Below, in pieces: positions 9,020 to 17,401 of a stretch of 64,000 nt of DNA (its first letter is position 1; each line of letters opens with the position of its first letter). The DNA lies in NCBI RefSeq assembly GCF_013459645.1, contig NZ_CP054861.1, positions 1,662,001-1,726,000 on the forward strand, read 5' to 3'. Below the pieces are notes generated by a model. The model did no database searches, was not told the DNA's origin, and saw only the letters and a list, made by a program, of their open reading frames with translations. The DNA is from Martelella sp. NC20 (GTDB lineage: Bacteria; Pseudomonadota; Alphaproteobacteria; Rhizobiales; Rhizobiaceae). Made by a program: the position numbers and the translations under genes.

Positions 9020-10041
9020 GGGGCAAGCTCCTCGAGCGGGGTGCGCCAGCAGCGGCTGAAATGGCCGTCACGAACTTCGTGAAGCGGCTGGTCCTCCGCG
9101 CATTTTTCCATGCGGAACGGACAGCGCTCGGCAAAGCGGCAACCGGTGGGCGGGGCCGACATGTCCGGCACCATGCCGGTGATCGTGGCAAGCCGTTCGC
9201 GCGCCGCATCAAGCCGTGGCAGCGAGCCGAGCAGACCGACGGTGTAGGGATGCTGGGGAAAGGCGAAGAGCTGTTCGACGCTTGCCTGTTCCACCACCTG
9301 GCCGGCATACATCACGATCACATCGTCGCAGCTTTCGGCGACGACGCCGAGATCGTGGGTGATCAGGATAATGGCCGTGCCGGTCTTCTGCTGCAACTCG
9401 CGCATCAGGTCCAGCACCTGCGCCTGCACGGTCACGTCAAGCGCGGTGGTCGGCTCGTCGGCGATCAGCAGTTCCGGATCGCAGGCAAGCGCCATGGCGA
9501 TCATCACCCGCTGGCGCATGCCGCCGGAGAGATTGTGGGGATATTGGTCAAACCGGACCTCGGGCGACGGGATGCGCACTAGCCGCAGCATCTCGATTGC
9601 CCGTTCCCTGGCCTCGCGCTTGTTCATGTCGGTGTGGCGCAGGATGACTTCCATGACCTGGTCGCCGACCGTGTAGGACGGATTCAGAGAGGTCATCGGC
9701 TCCTGAAAGATCATCGCCATCCGGTTGCCGCGCAAATTGCGCATTGCACCTTCAGGTTCATGCAGCAGGTCCCGGCCACCGAAGCGGATATGGCCCGAGA
9801 TCTCGGCGCTGTGCTTTGGCAGAAGCCGCAGGATCGAAAGCGAGGTGACGCTCTTGCCGCTGCCCGACTCTCCGACGACGGCGAGCGTGCGGCCGTGCTT
9901 GACGTTAAAGCTTACACCGTCGACCGCCGTCACAGTCCGGTCGTCGCCATGGAAGACGACGCTGAGGCCATCGACCTCGAGCACATTGTCGCGGGATGCA
10001 TCGGCCACGAGGGCCGATGCAATGTTGTCTGTGTCTGTCAT
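9016..10041 (-). CDS. Peptide ABC transporter ATP-binding protein (DppD/OppD family)
   Basis: This 341-residue ATPase carries Walker [10 protein letters not shown], the signature [15 protein letters not shown], Walker [13 protein letters not shown] and the C-terminal cysteine segment [14 protein letters not shown]. The frame extends further upstream into the binding-protein gene, but the ATG at 10041 is chosen because homology begins soon after it and the preceding residues are low-complexity read-through. It begins 11 bases after the binding-protein stop and overlaps the next ATPase by four bases. Confidence 0.88.
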   Translation of the reverse strand: MTDTDNIASALVADASRDNVLEVDGLSVVFHGDDRTVTAVDGVSFNVKHGRTLAVVGESGSGKSVTSLSILRLLPKHSAEISGHIRFGGRDLLHEPEGAMRNLRGNRMAMIFQEPMTSLNPSYTVGDQVMEVILRHTDMNKREARERAIEMLRLVRIPSPEVRFDQYPHNLSGGMRQRVMIAMALACDPELLIADEPTTALDVTVQAQVLDLMRELQQKTGTAIILITHDLGVVAESCDDVIVMYAGQVVEQASVEQLFAFPQHPYTVGLLGSLPRLDAARERLATITGMVPDMSAPPTGCRFAERCPFRMEKCAEDQPLHEVRDGHFSRCWRTPLEELAP

Positions 10042-10052
10042 GACCGTCCGTA

Positions 10053-11567
10053 TCACTCGGCGGTCACGCCCGTCAGGCGGATGATGCCGTCCGGATAGGC
10101 CTTGAAGCCCTGGACATCCGAATCCATCGCGAAGATCCACTTCGAGTGGTAGAGATAGACGATCGGCAGGTCTTCCTGGAGGATCGAGATCACCTCGCTG
10201 TAGATCTCCTTGCGCGCTTCCGGATCCTTGAGCGCCCGGGCATCGGCAAGCAGCTTGTCCATGTCCTCGTTGCAGTAATGGGCGTCATTGCCGGCCGCAC
10301 CGCAGGAGAGCATCGGCGTGATGTTGAGATCGGGGTCGACGCGACCGCTCCAGCCAACCAGATGGGCCTGGAACTTACCCTGCCGGGCGATATCGAGAAG
10401 CGTCATCAGTTCTGTCGGCTTGATCGAGATGTTGATGCCGATTTCGCCGACCATCGCCTGGACGAGCTGCATCACCTGCTGGCGTTCCGCATCGGTCGGC
10501 ACCAGAACCTCAAGGTCGATGCTTTCGACGCCGGCTTCGGCCATCTTGGCCTTGGCGGCCTCGACATCGCGGGCGGGAACCGGGAATTCCTGATCATACC
10601 AGAAGCTCTGCGGCGGGAAGGGCTGGTTGCCGGTGGCGGCCTGGCCTTCGAACACGACCTGGTTCAGTGCATCGCGATCGATGGCGAGGCTGAAGGCCTG
10701 GCGCACCAGCGCCTTCTTGCCGGCATCGAGATTGGCGCCTTCGCCGCCGATGTCGAAGGTGATGCCGTAATAGCCGAGGCCGACGACAGGCAGCACGGAG
10801 AAGTCCGCATCCGCTTCGGTCGCGGCCACGTCGGTTGCGGCGAGGCGTTCCATCAGGTCGAGCTGGCCGGAGCGCAGGTTGAGCAGGCGAACGTTGGAAT
10901 CCGGCATGCCGCGGAACACGAGTTCATCAAATGAATAGCTGTCTGCATCGTAGTAGTCGTCGAATTTTTCGAGAACGATGCGGTCCTGGGCGATGTGTTC
11001 GACGAACTTGTACGGACCCGAGCAGACCGGAGCATTGGTGAAGTTTTCACCCAGTTCCTCGCCGGCCTTCGGGCTGATGACCATGCCGGCGCGATCGGAA
11101 AGGGCTGCGAGCAGCGGAACCGACGGGGCCGAAAGGTTGATCGTGACGGTGGTGTCGTCAACGACGTCGATCGACGAAATCGCGCTGATCTCGGACTTGC
11201 GGCGCGAGGTCGGCATGTTGAGGTCGCGTTCGAGATTGTACTTGATCGCCTCGGCATTGATCGGCGTGCCGTCATGGAACACGGCATCGTCGCGCAGGTG
11301 CAGCGTGAGCGCGGTGGAATCGTCGTTCCACTCCCAGCTGGTGGCGAGCTTCGGCGCGATCTGGCCGTCCTGGTCGATGTCGACGATCTTGTCGCAGAGC
11401 GACTGCAGCACGTGGCGGCCCACAAAACTCCAGTTGGTGGCCGGATCGAGCGTGTCGGGATCGTCCTGCAGGCCGATATTGAGCACGGACTGGGCGGCCG
11501 CGGGGCTCGCTGCCATGGCCCCAAGGGCAAGGCTTGCGAGAAGCGCAAGGTGGATTGGCGTTTTCAT
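10053..11567 (-). CDS. Peptide-type ABC transporter periplasmic binding protein (SBP family 5)
   Basis: This 504-residue protein starts with a Sec signal peptide (MKTPIHLALLASLALGAMAA, cleaved near AAAQS). It continues with the family-5 solute-binding fold: DDPDTLDPATNW, LATSWEWNDDSTALTLHLRD, then a duplicated alpha/beta lobe. It is the periplasmic receptor that sets the substrate of the importer encoded downstream. It lies 45 bases after the gamma-glutamyltransferase gene. Family members bind oligopeptides, glutathione, opines or nickel; the ligand cannot be read from sequence. Confidence 0.9.
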   Translation of the reverse strand: MKTPIHLALLASLALGAMAASPAAAQSVLNIGLQDDPDTLDPATNWSFVGRHVLQSLCDKIVDIDQDGQIAPKLATSWEWNDDSTALTLHLRDDAVFHDGTPINAEAIKYNLERDLNMPTSRRKSEISAISSIDVVDDTTVTINLSAPSVPLLAALSDRAGMVISPKAGEELGENFTNAPVCSGPYKFVEHIAQDRIVLEKFDDYYDADSYSFDELVFRGMPDSNVRLLNLRSGQLDLMERLAATDVAATEADADFSVLPVVGLGYYGITFDIGGEGANLDAGKKALVRQAFSLAIDRDALNQVVFEGQAATGNQPFPPQSFWYDQEFPVPARDVEAAKAKMAEAGVESIDLEVLVPTDAERQQVMQLVQAMVGEIGINISIKPTELMTLLDIARQGKFQAHLVGWSGRVDPDLNITPMLSCGAAGNDAHYCNEDMDKLLADARALKDPEARKEIYSEVISILQEDLPIVYLYHSKWIFAMDSDVQGFKAYPDGIIRLTGVTAE

Positions 11568-11612
11568 TTGTTTCCCTCTCTTTGGTCGAAATTCGGATTG
11601 GCCGCTAGCTGG

Positions 11613-13445
11613 CTAGCGTGCGACGGCATAACCCTGCACGCCGCGCGGGTTGGCCCCTGCCTTCAGCAACAGGGATGTGCCGTCCATTTCTCGCGCCACC
11701 GCCGAAAGCCGGCCTTCCGACCAGTCATCGCCGATGGTGAGCTTGTGGCCGCGACGGGCAAGTTCCGCGCGGGTCTCTTCGCCATAGCGTCCTTCTATGG
11801 TGACGGCGCCGAGGCTGATCTCGCGCGGCCAGAAGGAGCTTGGCAGATGGTCTGTGTGGAAGGATGGCGCATCGATCGCCTCCTGAAGGTTCATGCCGGC
11901 ATGGACATGGCGCAGGAACATGATCAGCTGCCACTGGTCCTGCTGGTCGCCGCCGGGCGTGCCGAAGGCCATGTAGGGCTTGCCGTTCCGGAACACGGTC
12001 GAAGGCGTCAGCGTGGTGCGCGGGCGGACCCCAGGCTTCAGCGATGAATTCAGCCCTTCTTCCAGCCAGAACATCTGCGCCCGCGTCGTCAGGCAGAAGC
12101 CGAGGCCGGGAATGACCGGGTTCGATTGCAGCCAGCCGCCCGATGGCGTGGCCGAGACCATGTTGCCCCAGCGGTCGACGGTCGAGACCTGTACGGTGTC
12201 GCCGCGCTGGGCGCCCTCACGGGTCAGCGTCGGCTCGCCTGCCGCATCGTTGGGGAGCTTTGCCTCCTTCGCCACCGTCGGTTCGCCGCCGCCGAGGCCG
12301 GGCTGCGCGATCGTTCCAACCTTGCGATGCGGTGGCATCGGCGGGTTGCGTCCGTCCGGCGCACCGGGGCGCACTTCGAATGAGGCTTGATCGCCGATCA
12401 GCGCGCGACGAGTGTCGGCATAGGCGTCGGAAAGCAGCGTCGCCATCGGCACATCGCCGCCATCGCCATACCAGCTTTCGCGGTCGGCCATGGCGAGCTT
12501 GGCGGCCTCGACGACGAGATGGACGAAGTCAGGTCCCATCGGGTCGAGATCGGCGATATCGGTGCCCTTCAGAATGTTCAGCATCTGCAGCAGGACCGGG
12601 CCTTGCGACCACGGACCGCATTTGAACACTTCGTAGTCGCCATAGGTCGTGGAGACCGGTGCCTCGATCCCGGCCACGAAGTTCGCCATGTCATCAGCGG
12701 TGATCAGACCGCGATGGTGACGTCCCGAGACATCCCAGACGTCCTCGGTCTCGCAGAACGCCGCGATTTTTTCGGCCACCGGTCCGCGATACCAGAAATC
12801 GAGCGCGGCCTGGATGCGGGCCTCGCGCTTGGGGGCCTTGTTCGCCTGCTTCAAAAGTTCGGTGTAGAGCGCGGCAAGCTCCGGGTTGCGGAACAGTTTT
12901 CCTGTTTCCGGGGCCTTGCCGCCGGGAAGATAGGTTGCCGCGGAGGTTGGCCAGTGGGTCTCGAACAGCGGCCGCATGGCGGCAATGGTGTTGGCGATGC
13001 GCGGCACCAGCGGATGGCCATTCTCGGCGTAGCCGATCGCAGGCGCCAGCACATCCTCGAGTTCGGCCGTGCCATAGTCGCGCAACAGCGTCAGCCACGC
13101 CCCGAAGGCGCCGGGAACGCAGGCGGCGAGCATGCCGGTGCCCGGAATGAGGTCGAGGCCAAGGCCGCGATAATGCGCGATCGTCGCCTTTGCCGGAACC
13201 GGCCCCTGGCCGGAAATCACCACAGGCTTGTCGGCGCCGGCCGGCGTCACGATGATTGGAACCTCACCACCGGGACCGTTCAGATGCGGCTCGACCACCT
13301 GAAGCACGAAGCCTGCGGCAACCGCCGCGTCGAAGGCCGTGTGGCCCTTTTCGAGGACCGACATTCCCACTGCGGCGGAAAGCCAGTGCGTGGACGAGAC
13401 GGCGCCGAAAGTGCCCCTGAGTTCGGGGCGGGTGGTGAATGCCAT
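11613..13445 (-). CDS. Gamma-glutamyltransferase-family Ntn hydrolase
   Basis: This 610-residue protein is a gamma-glutamyltransferase-family hydrolase that should self-cleave before Thr417 in GDTVQVSTVDRWGN. Family features include the early NGPGGEVP segment, RPRTTLTPS, and FGTPGGDQQDQWQL near the C-terminus. No signal peptide is visible, whereas classical bacterial GGT is periplasmic. A cytosolic enzyme acting after import by the adjacent peptide ABC system is therefore more likely. It is the first gene of the minus-strand operon and is divergent from an FCD GntR regulator. The reaction would be removal of a gamma-glutamyl or acyl group from an imported compound; many members of this branch are acylases rather than transferases. 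Confidence 0.88.
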   Translation of the reverse strand: MAFTTRPELRGTFGAVSSTHWLSAAVGMSVLEKGHTAFDAAVAAGFVLQVVEPHLNGPGGEVPIIVTPAGADKPVVISGQGPVPAKATIAHYRGLGLDLIPGTGMLAACVPGAFGAWLTLLRDYGTAELEDVLAPAIGYAENGHPLVPRIANTIAAMRPLFETHWPTSAATYLPGGKAPETGKLFRNPELAALYTELLKQANKAPKREARIQAALDFWYRGPVAEKIAAFCETEDVWDVSGRHHRGLITADDMANFVAGIEAPVSTTYGDYEVFKCGPWSQGPVLLQMLNILKGTDIADLDPMGPDFVHLVVEAAKLAMADRESWYGDGGDVPMATLLSDAYADTRRALIGDQASFEVRPGAPDGRNPPMPPHRKVGTIAQPGLGGGEPTVAKEAKLPNDAAGEPTLTREGAQRGDTVQVSTVDRWGNMVSATPSGGWLQSNPVIPGLGFCLTTRAQMFWLEEGLNSSLKPGVRPRTTLTPSTVFRNGKPYMAFGTPGGDQQDQWQLIMFLRHVHAGMNLQEAIDAPSFHTDHLPSSFWPREISLGAVTIEGRYGEETRAELARRGHKLTIGDDWSEGRLSAVAREMDGTSLLLKAGANPRGVQGYAVAR

Positions 13446-13484
13446 ATTTCAGCCTCTGGACTCGATGTCGCGCGAATGGCCTGT

Positions 13485-13494
13485 TTGTCGACAA
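13485..13494. promoter_or_regulatory. Candidate FCD-GntR operator TTGTCGACAA
   Basis: A perfect 10-base palindrome TTGTCGACAA lies 40 bases upstream of the gamma-glutamyltransferase gene, in the gap shared with the divergent GntR gene at 13676. The form T-G-T..A-C-A is what FCD-type GntR proteins usually recognise. Palindromes with the same core occur in the hydroxyproline region at 50210, 62936 and 63801. Assignment to a particular regulator is inference. Confidence 0.5.
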
Positions 13495-13504
13495 CAGGGC
13501 AAAA

Positions 13505-13527
13505 TTTCGCTTAGAATAATACAATAA
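13505..13527. promoter_or_regulatory. Upstream motif shared with the second peptide-transporter operon
   Basis: The segment beginning TTTCGCTTAGAATAATACA closely matches 58309-58330, upstream of the other dipeptide ABC operon; both hold an identical ATAATACAAT. Each lies roughly 60 to 110 bases before the annotated start of a minus-strand peptide-uptake operon. It may be a shared promoter or operator. The rest of the 13446-13675 gap holds the operator above and a loose CACAT...ATGTG dyad at 13571-13591. Confidence 0.35.
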
Positions 13528-13675
13528 CCGGGGTTCAGATCGAGGAATACCGAGCCCCCGATTATCTGTGCACATACTGTATACTAATGTGTCATATGGC
13601 AAGCGCATTGTGTAATTTATCGCCTGAAGGCTGGGGACGATCTGGTTCTCTTCGCGCCTGTTCGGATGTAAGGAA

Positions 13676-14377
13676 ATGAAAATGCTGGACAAAACATCGG
13701 CGCAGAAAATGAGCCTTGGGGACAGGATCGCGGGACAACTCGAGGAGCAGGTTATCAGCGGAGGCATTCCCGCCGGTGCCAAACTCGATGAAACCGCCAT
13801 CGCTGCCCAGTTTTCGGTGTCCCGTACGCCGGTGCGCGAGGCATTGCACATTCTCTGCGGTCGCGGACTTGCCGATCGGATTGCATACAAGGGCGTCGTG
13901 GTCACCCGCATCTCGCCGGCGCGCATCGATGAGATGTTCGAGGCGATGGCAGAGCTTGAGGCAGTCTGCGGACGGCTTGCCTGCCACCGTATGGCGATGA
14001 GCGAGCGCGCCGAACTCCAGGCGTTGCATCGCGAGATGGAAAGCCTCGCCGAGATTGCCGACAGCACCGCCTACGAGGCGTTGAATACCCGTTTCCATAC
14101 GCTGATCTTCGCGGGTTGTCACAACACCGATATCATCGCTTCGGCAGAGGCGCTGCGGTTGAAGCTCGCGCCGTTCCGCAAATACCAGCTTGGCGATGCC
14201 GGGCGGCTCAAACGGTCCTCACTCGAGCACCAGCAGATCGTAGACGCGATCCTTGACCAGAATCCCGAGGCGGCCGGGAGCGCACTGCGCCGGCATCTGA
14301 TTTCCGCGGCCCACGAGGTCGTCAGCAGGCGGCAGCGGCTTGATGGCGCCGAGATGAAAACGGGAGAGCCACAATGA
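13676..14377 (+). CDS. GntR-family transcriptional regulator (FadR/FCD type)
   Basis: This 233-residue DNA-binding protein has an N-terminal winged helix-turn-helix (about residues 12-75, with LDETAIAAQFSVSRTPVREAL) and a C-terminal all-helical FCD ligand domain with the usual Arg/His metal-site residues (NTRFHTLIF, RRHLISAA). It is divergent from the gamma-glutamyltransferase/peptide importer operon and shares a 230-base gap containing palindromes, so it probably regulates that operon. The stop overlaps the start of the SnoaL-like gene as ATGA. A second ATG two codons in is also possible as the start. Confidence 0.88.
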   Translation: MKMLDKTSAQKMSLGDRIAGQLEEQVISGGIPAGAKLDETAIAAQFSVSRTPVREALHILCGRGLADRIAYKGVVVTRISPARIDEMFEAMAELEAVCGRLACHRMAMSERAELQALHREMESLAEIADSTAYEALNTRFHTLIFAGCHNTDIIASAEALRLKLAPFRKYQLGDAGRLKRSSLEHQQIVDAILDQNPEAAGSALRRHLISAAHEVVSRRQRLDGAEMKTGEPQ

Positions 14378-14748
14378 GCGCGCAGCAAACCATCCGCGCC
14401 GTGATCGCCGAAATGGAAGCGGCATGGAATCGCGGCGATTTCATCGGCTACATGGAAGGCTTTGCAAACCCGGATGTGGTTTTCGTGTCGCGGGGGCGGA
14501 TCCAGAAGGACTGGCAGGCGACCCTCGATCACTACATCGCGGATTACGGCGGCGCGCCCGGTTCGCAAGGCTCGCTCGCGTTTTCCGACATTCGAATCGA
14601 GGTGCTCGCGGATGATGCGGCCCAGCTTGTCAGCAGCTATACACTCACCCGCAAAGCCGGCAACCAGCGGGGTATCAACACGCGCCTGATGCGCAAGCGC
14701 ATGGGTCGTTGGGTGATCGCGCTGAATCACGTCTCGGCGCAGGAATAA
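14374..14748 (+). CDS. SnoaL/NTF2-like (DUF4440-type) protein
   Basis: This 124-residue protein fits the NTF2-like cone fold of the SnoaL/DUF4440 group: helix VIAEMEAAWNRGDFIGYMEGF, then beta strands with DVVFVSRGRIQKDW and YTLTRKAG. Proteins of this type are small ligand-binding proteins or isomerases. It is translationally coupled (ATGA) to the GntR regulator upstream. No catalytic residues can be assigned with certainty. Its role is probably auxiliary to the gamma-glutamyltransferase pathway, which is inference from position only. Confidence 0.75.
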   Translation: MSAQQTIRAVIAEMEAAWNRGDFIGYMEGFANPDVVFVSRGRIQKDWQATLDHYIADYGGAPGSQGSLAFSDIRIEVLADDAAQLVSSYTLTRKAGNQRGINTRLMRKRMGRWVIALNHVSAQE

Positions 14749-14868
14749 TGCCAGAGACAGGCAACGCTCCGGCCATGATATGCGCTTCCGGTATCCATTG
14801 CGGGTTCTCAGAAGCGCGATAATAGGAGTATTTGCATCTGCACTCTTGTTATTGCGCTCCATCTCCTT

Positions 14869-15012
14869 CACCACGCACCGATCAGGCTTCGTAGCAGATT
14901 TCTTTCGCGCGCTCCGGGGGAGGTAGTCATTGCGCAGGTCGTGCTCGATGTCGGCGCGGCTGCGCGAACGCGGATCGCCGTATCCGCCGCCATTTCGAAG
15001 AACGGTTTCCAA
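14869..15012 (-). pseudogene. Remnant of the C-terminus of a hydantoinase B (HyuB) gene
   Basis: On the minus strand the frame beginning at 15012 reads NGGGYGDPRSRSRADIEHDL followed by RNDYLPRSA. This matches the conserved C-terminal glycine-rich GGGGYGDP...RD...G.VS motif of N-methylhydantoinase/5-oxoprolinase subunit B. Only about 48 residues remain, with no upstream part. The remnant abuts a truncated LysR gene on the plus strand, so the junction near 15013-15060 is probably an old recombination or deletion point. The remaining 14749-14868 stretch shows nothing recognisable. Confidence 0.6.
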
Positions 15013-15061
15013 TGTCCTGAAATAACGTCAGCGCACAAAATTCTCTACAGTCTCATCGCAG

Positions 15062-15757
15062 ATGCAGGATGCGCTCGCCGCGCTGCACTCCTCGCCAGAT
15101 GGCCGCCTGGGGCTCTCCTGTGCATTGCTGGTCGCGCAAAGCCTGCTCGTGCCCGTGCTTGCCGAGTTACGCCGCGCCCATCCGAAGCTGAAAATCGAGT
15201 TCCGTGCCGGCGATGAGCTGGTTGATCTTGCCGATGCCGGACTGGATCTGGCGATCCAGGCAAGCACCGACGGCGCCGGCAGCGGCACGGTGCGCAAACT
15301 GGCCGAGATCGAGCTTTGCCTCGTCGCGTCGCGCAGCTATCTCGACCGGGTGGGCAGGCCGAAAGCACCCGCGGACTTGCTTCCGCTTGACTACATCCAG
15401 TACCGCGACGACCCTGACGAAAACATGATCGTCTTTGCCGATGGCGGGACTGCTCCCGTCACCGTCTCCTTTGCTGCCCGGATGCCCAATCTCATTCTGC
15501 ACGCCGTTGAGAACCATCTGGGCTTTGCTAAGGCGCCCCGCTATCTCGTGGCCGACCTTCTGGCTCGCGGCGAGGCCGAAATCATTCTGGCCGAGCGCCC
15601 GCTGGTCCCCAAGCTGCTCTACCTGATCCGCGCACCTAGCCTCGCCGCCAGTCACCGTGTCAGCCTGTTCATGGATCGCTTCATCGACGAACTGGCGCGC
15701 ACGCCAAACGTCCAGTTGGCGCGCGACCTGAGGCCGGTGACGACATCGCCGGGTTGA
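15062..15757 (+). pseudogene. LysR-type regulator lacking its DNA-binding domain
   Basis: The 231-residue frame matches the linker helix and effector-binding domain of LysR regulators (LSCALLVAQSLLVPVLAELRR, then GDELVDLADAGLDLAI). The N-terminal helix-turn-helix of about 85 residues is absent. An in-frame TAA lies about 40 bases upstream of the first ATG and the upstream DNA belongs to a hydantoinase B remnant on the other strand, so this is a 5'-truncated gene. The remaining reading frame is intact, which suggests fairly recent loss or retention as a stand-alone domain. I think pseudogene is most likely. Confidence 0.7.
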
Positions 15758-15793
15758 TGAGACGATGCGCGGCCTTGGCCCGGAACCGGCGGT

Positions 15794-16093
15794 TCATTTG
15801 CGACCGCGCCTTTCCTCCGGCACCTCGTAGGTTTGAAGATCACCTTTCATCCGGTCACCCCAGCTTGTCAGGAACGCCAGCGTCTCCGCCCTTGCAAGAT
15901 GGGCTGTCAGCGCGTCCTGATCCCGCCAGCGCTCGGCAACCAGGAAGCGTCCCGTCGGCCGGTCATCCAGAGTGATGCCGTAGAACAGGCATCCTTCTTC
16001 GGCTTTCGTGCTGAGACTGATCGCCTGGACGTCGCGGACGAATGCGTCGACGTCCAGAGGATCGATGTGGATGTAACCCATGAGTATGAGCAT
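15794..16093 (-). CDS. Antibiotic biosynthesis monooxygenase (ABM) domain protein
   Basis: This protein of about 99 residues has the ABM ferredoxin-like fold: an N-terminal strand LILMGYIHIDP, EEGCLFYGITLDD in the middle, and FLVAERWRDQDALTAHL. Such proteins are dimeric quinol or small-aromatic monooxygenases without cofactor, or heme-degrading enzymes. The ATG at 16093 is preferred because a GGGGGG ribosome site precedes it; a longer frame to 16120 would overlap the upstream gene. It follows the quinone-reductase-like gene by 16 bases, so the two probably form a redox operon. Confidence 0.8.
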   Translation of the reverse strand: MLILMGYIHIDPLDVDAFVRDVQAISLSTKAEEGCLFYGITLDDRPTGRFLVAERWRDQDALTAHLARAETLAFLTSWGDRMKGDLQTYEVPEERRGRK

Positions 16094-16109
16094 GTCGGTT
16101 TCCCCCCGT

Positions 16110-17126
16110 TCATAGGCCAACGGTCAGCACGATCTTTCCCTGGATATGACCCCTGGCGGCCCGTTCATGCGCCTGGCGCGCCTCGGCAAGCGGATAGATG
16201 CTGTCGATGACCGCGCGGATCGTTCCGTCATCGAGCAAGCGGGCAAGCTCCGTCAGTTGCGCTCCGCTGGAACGGACCTGGGTCGTGGAGACTGTGATGC
16301 CCCGCTTTTCGGCTTCTCCGGCATCCGAAAAACCCAGCGGGTAGACCGGAAACAAGGCTCCGCCCGGCTTCAGGGTCTGGAGAAAGCGACCCGTCGTCGG
16401 ACCACCCACCGCATCGACGACAAGATCGAGGTCACAGGCGACGTCCTCGGGTGGGGTTTTGGTGTGGTCGATGAATTCGTCGGTGCCGAGGTCGCGCAGG
16501 GTGGCTTCATGTTTGCCCGAGGCTACGGCTATGACCCGCGCGCCTTTCAGCTTCGCCACCTGCACCGCGAAATGGCCAACACCACCCGCCGCCCCGTTCA
16601 CCAGCACGGTCTTGCCCTCAAGCGGGACCGGCTGATGCAGGAGGGGCTGCAGCGGGTTCGGTTCGCTGTGCCCGAGTTCCACCATAAACTGCCATGCGGT
16701 GAGCAACGACATGGGTGCGGCGGCGGCATGAATGTGATCTATGCCGGCGGGCTTCCTCGCGAGCTCTGACGCCGGCACGCTGACATATTCCGCATAGGCC
16801 TTGCTTTCCCCGACGCTGAAAAAGCGCACCATGGAATAGACTTCGTCGCCGACGGAAAAATCCTGAACATCCTCGGCGACAGCCTCCACAACCCCCGAAA
16901 TGTCGGTACCCAGAATGAGGGGGAAATCCACCTGCGGCCGCCATTCCGGGGGAAGCGCCCTGTAACCATCGCGCAGGTACCAGTCGGGAGGATTGATCCC
17001 GATGGCATGAACGCGAACCAGGACCTCGCCCGGCTGAAGATCGGGTTTCGGCGCATCTTCGTATTGCAGAACCTCCGGGCCGCCGAAGGCATGAATCCGG
17101 ACGGCTTTCATTGTTTCATTCGACAT
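16110..17126 (-). CDS. Zinc-free MDR-family NADPH:quinone oxidoreductase
   Basis: This 338-residue protein is a medium-chain reductase of the quinone oxidoreductase/zeta-crystallin type: an N-terminal GroES-like domain (MKAVRIHAFGGPEVLQYEDA), INPPDW, then the cofactor motif NGAAGGVGHFAVQVAKL. Zinc-ligand cysteines are absent. It reduces quinones or enones with NADPH in the cytosol. Its promoter region contains a 38-base palindrome and a decayed tetR start on the other strand. A second copy of this promoter plus a decayed 5' end of the same reductase lies at 19839-20180 next to an intact tetR, so that TetR may still control this gene. Confidence 0.88.
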   Translation of the reverse strand: MSNETMKAVRIHAFGGPEVLQYEDAPKPDLQPGEVLVRVHAIGINPPDWYLRDGYRALPPEWRPQVDFPLILGTDISGVVEAVAEDVQDFSVGDEVYSMVRFFSVGESKAYAEYVSVPASELARKPAGIDHIHAAAAPMSLLTAWQFMVELGHSEPNPLQPLLHQPVPLEGKTVLVNGAAGGVGHFAVQVAKLKGARVIAVASGKHEATLRDLGTDEFIDHTKTPPEDVACDLDLVVDAVGGPTTGRFLQTLKPGGALFPVYPLGFSDAGEAEKRGITVSTTQVRSSGAQLTELARLLDDGTIRAVIDSIYPLAEARQAHERAARGHIQGKIVLTVGL

Positions 17127-17180
17127 GGCTTTGTCCTTTCAAGGTAAGCGTGCTACAGCTGGAGCAGTGCCCCGCATTAT

Positions 17181-17218
17181 GTGGAGCGATGCCCCGTTTA
17201 AACGGAGCGCCGCTCCAC
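17181..17218. promoter_or_regulatory. 38-base TetR-type operator palindrome upstream of the reductase
   Basis: The arms GTGGAGCG (17181-17188) and CGCTCCAC (17211-17218) are concentric with a central GTTTAAAC. The two 19-base halves match at 16 positions. It sits between the reductase start and the tetR remnant. An almost identical palindrome lies in front of the intact tetR at 20034-20071. It is probably the binding site of that TetR protein. Confidence 0.65.
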
Positions 17219-17229
17219 TTGTCAAGTGA

Positions 17230-17301
17230 AAGAACTACGACCACATCCTCGCCGTCGCCCGCGACCTTCTTTCCGGGGAGGACGCCGACGCGTCGCGGGA
17301 C
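17230..17301 (+). pseudogene. Remnant of a tetR-family gene (N-terminal fragment)
   Basis: The frame reads KNYDHILAVARDLLSGEDAD, which matches the N-terminus of the intact TetR at 20087 almost residue for residue, then diverges at about 17301. The start-codon region is missing and an in-frame TGA directly precedes the fragment, so no product is made. From 17302 to 17401 there is nothing recognisable. Confidence 0.75.
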
Positions 17302-17401
17302 GCATCTGCCTTATCGACGAGAACTGGTTCCTCATTGAAGCCGGCCGCCGAGGATGACGGTCCGGACACCTGTTCGACGTCGCCCAAAGCATACGCCGCA
17401 A

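Larger units (their letters stand above)
16986..17301. repeat. Copy A of a duplicated reductase-promoter-tetR segment
   Basis: About 316 bases here match 19839-20180 in the same orientation. The copy covers the 5' end of the intact reductase gene (minus strand), the palindromic promoter, and the first codons of a tetR gene (plus strand). This copy lacks 22 bases around the tetR start codon. The two copies flank an AraC-type gene, a small membrane protein gene and another reductase gene as direct repeats. Confidence 0.85.

Noticed and set aside
13571..13591. CACAT...ATGTG dyad around GTATAC
   Set aside because: The outer arms and the central GTATAC are off-centre by half a base and the inner halves do not match, so it is only a weak operator candidate.
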